Shown here in pieces: positions 63,912-64,000 of a stretch of DNA of 64,000 nucleotides; position 1 is the first letter of the stretch, and every line of letters starts with the position of its first letter. The stretch spans positions 14,221,201-14,285,200 of the forward strand of contig CM037795.1 in assembly GCA_021229015.1 (NCBI GenBank), in the 5' to 3' direction. Below the pieces are notes generated by a model, which was given only the letters and a program-made list of their open reading frames with translations, was not told the origin of the DNA and did no database searches. The translations under genes were made by a program, and so were the position numbers. This DNA is from Solen grandis (lineage: Eukaryota; Mollusca; Bivalvia; Adapedonta; Solenidae).

Positions 63912-64000
63912 CAGTCAAACCTTCTTAAGCGGTCAGTCAATGGAACAACAGAAAGTACCAGTAACCACTTGACAGAGATGGCTGCTAAATGAAAGTTAAA
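63912..64000 (+). mobile_element. MITE-like end cut by the window edge
   Basis: TACAGTCAAACCTTCTTAAG followed by 'GCGGTCAGTCAATGGAAC' resembles the left end of the 2683 element (TACAGTCGACATTGTATTAA, GACCGCTCATGGGAC). The right end lies outside the window. Confidence 0.55.

Overview
This window reads as a piece of a eukaryotic nuclear genome, most likely a marine bivalve (probably a clam-like heterodont). It is AT-rich. Its genes are broken into short exons with GT..AG introns. It is crowded with tRNA-derived SINEs, MITEs, Penelope-like, Tigger and non-LTR relics, and with dispersed repeats that I recognise as typical of bivalve assemblies (the 'TTTTAGCTCACCTGAGCAC' family, the 'GTCTGTCCATCC' family and the 'TACTGTA..ATTAATTTTCG' MITE). 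There are no bacterial operons, rRNA or CRISPR. Two runs of exactly 100 N (6855-6954, 56955-57054) are scaffold gaps of unknown real size.

The core of the window is a head-to-head pair of SLC43-family (LAT3/LAT4/EEG1-like) major-facilitator transporter genes. Gene A (minus, 29990 to 20801) can be assembled completely by eye: 11 exons, every splice phase consistent, a 1413-base CDS and 470 residues. Gene B (plus, 40194 to beyond 56790) has the matching exons 1 to 9. Exons 3 to 9 have exactly the same lengths as in A, intron 1 is about 10 kb and full of repeats, and exons 10-11 are not found; the scaffold gap starts 165 bases after exon 9. Exon 1 of B lacks one G relative to A, which breaks the frame. 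The first ~113 bases of exon 1 and ~181 bases of exon 9 are identical between A and B although the other exons clearly differ, which suggests gene conversion. In gene A, exon 9 sits between two ~150-base inverted repeats.

Left flank (1-20 kb): a 37-bp minisatellite (366-1385), a 980-bp MITE-like element, a cluster of old dispersed repeats, an unrecognised and partly degraded minus-strand gene (13384 to 8952, four exons visible), a SINE, two hairpin structures, and a non-LTR reverse transcriptase relic.

Middle (30-40 kb), between the two SLC43 starts: a SINE-like element lying 14 bases upstream of the gene A start codon, a Penelope-like element relic with RT and GIY-YIG remnants that is interrupted by a SINE, a Tigger relic, and a foldback element that encloses the P-loop fragment of a PIF1-like helicase.

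Right flank (57-64 kb): a single clear minus-strand exon (58252-58362), a candidate promoter area with a ZNF143/Staf-like site, and the first coding exons of a plus-strand gene (60886 onward). The intron of that plus gene holds a SINE whose target duplication copies the splice donor, and a ~53-bp minisatellite in which every unit is a copy of the next exon's 3' splice site plus its first codons.
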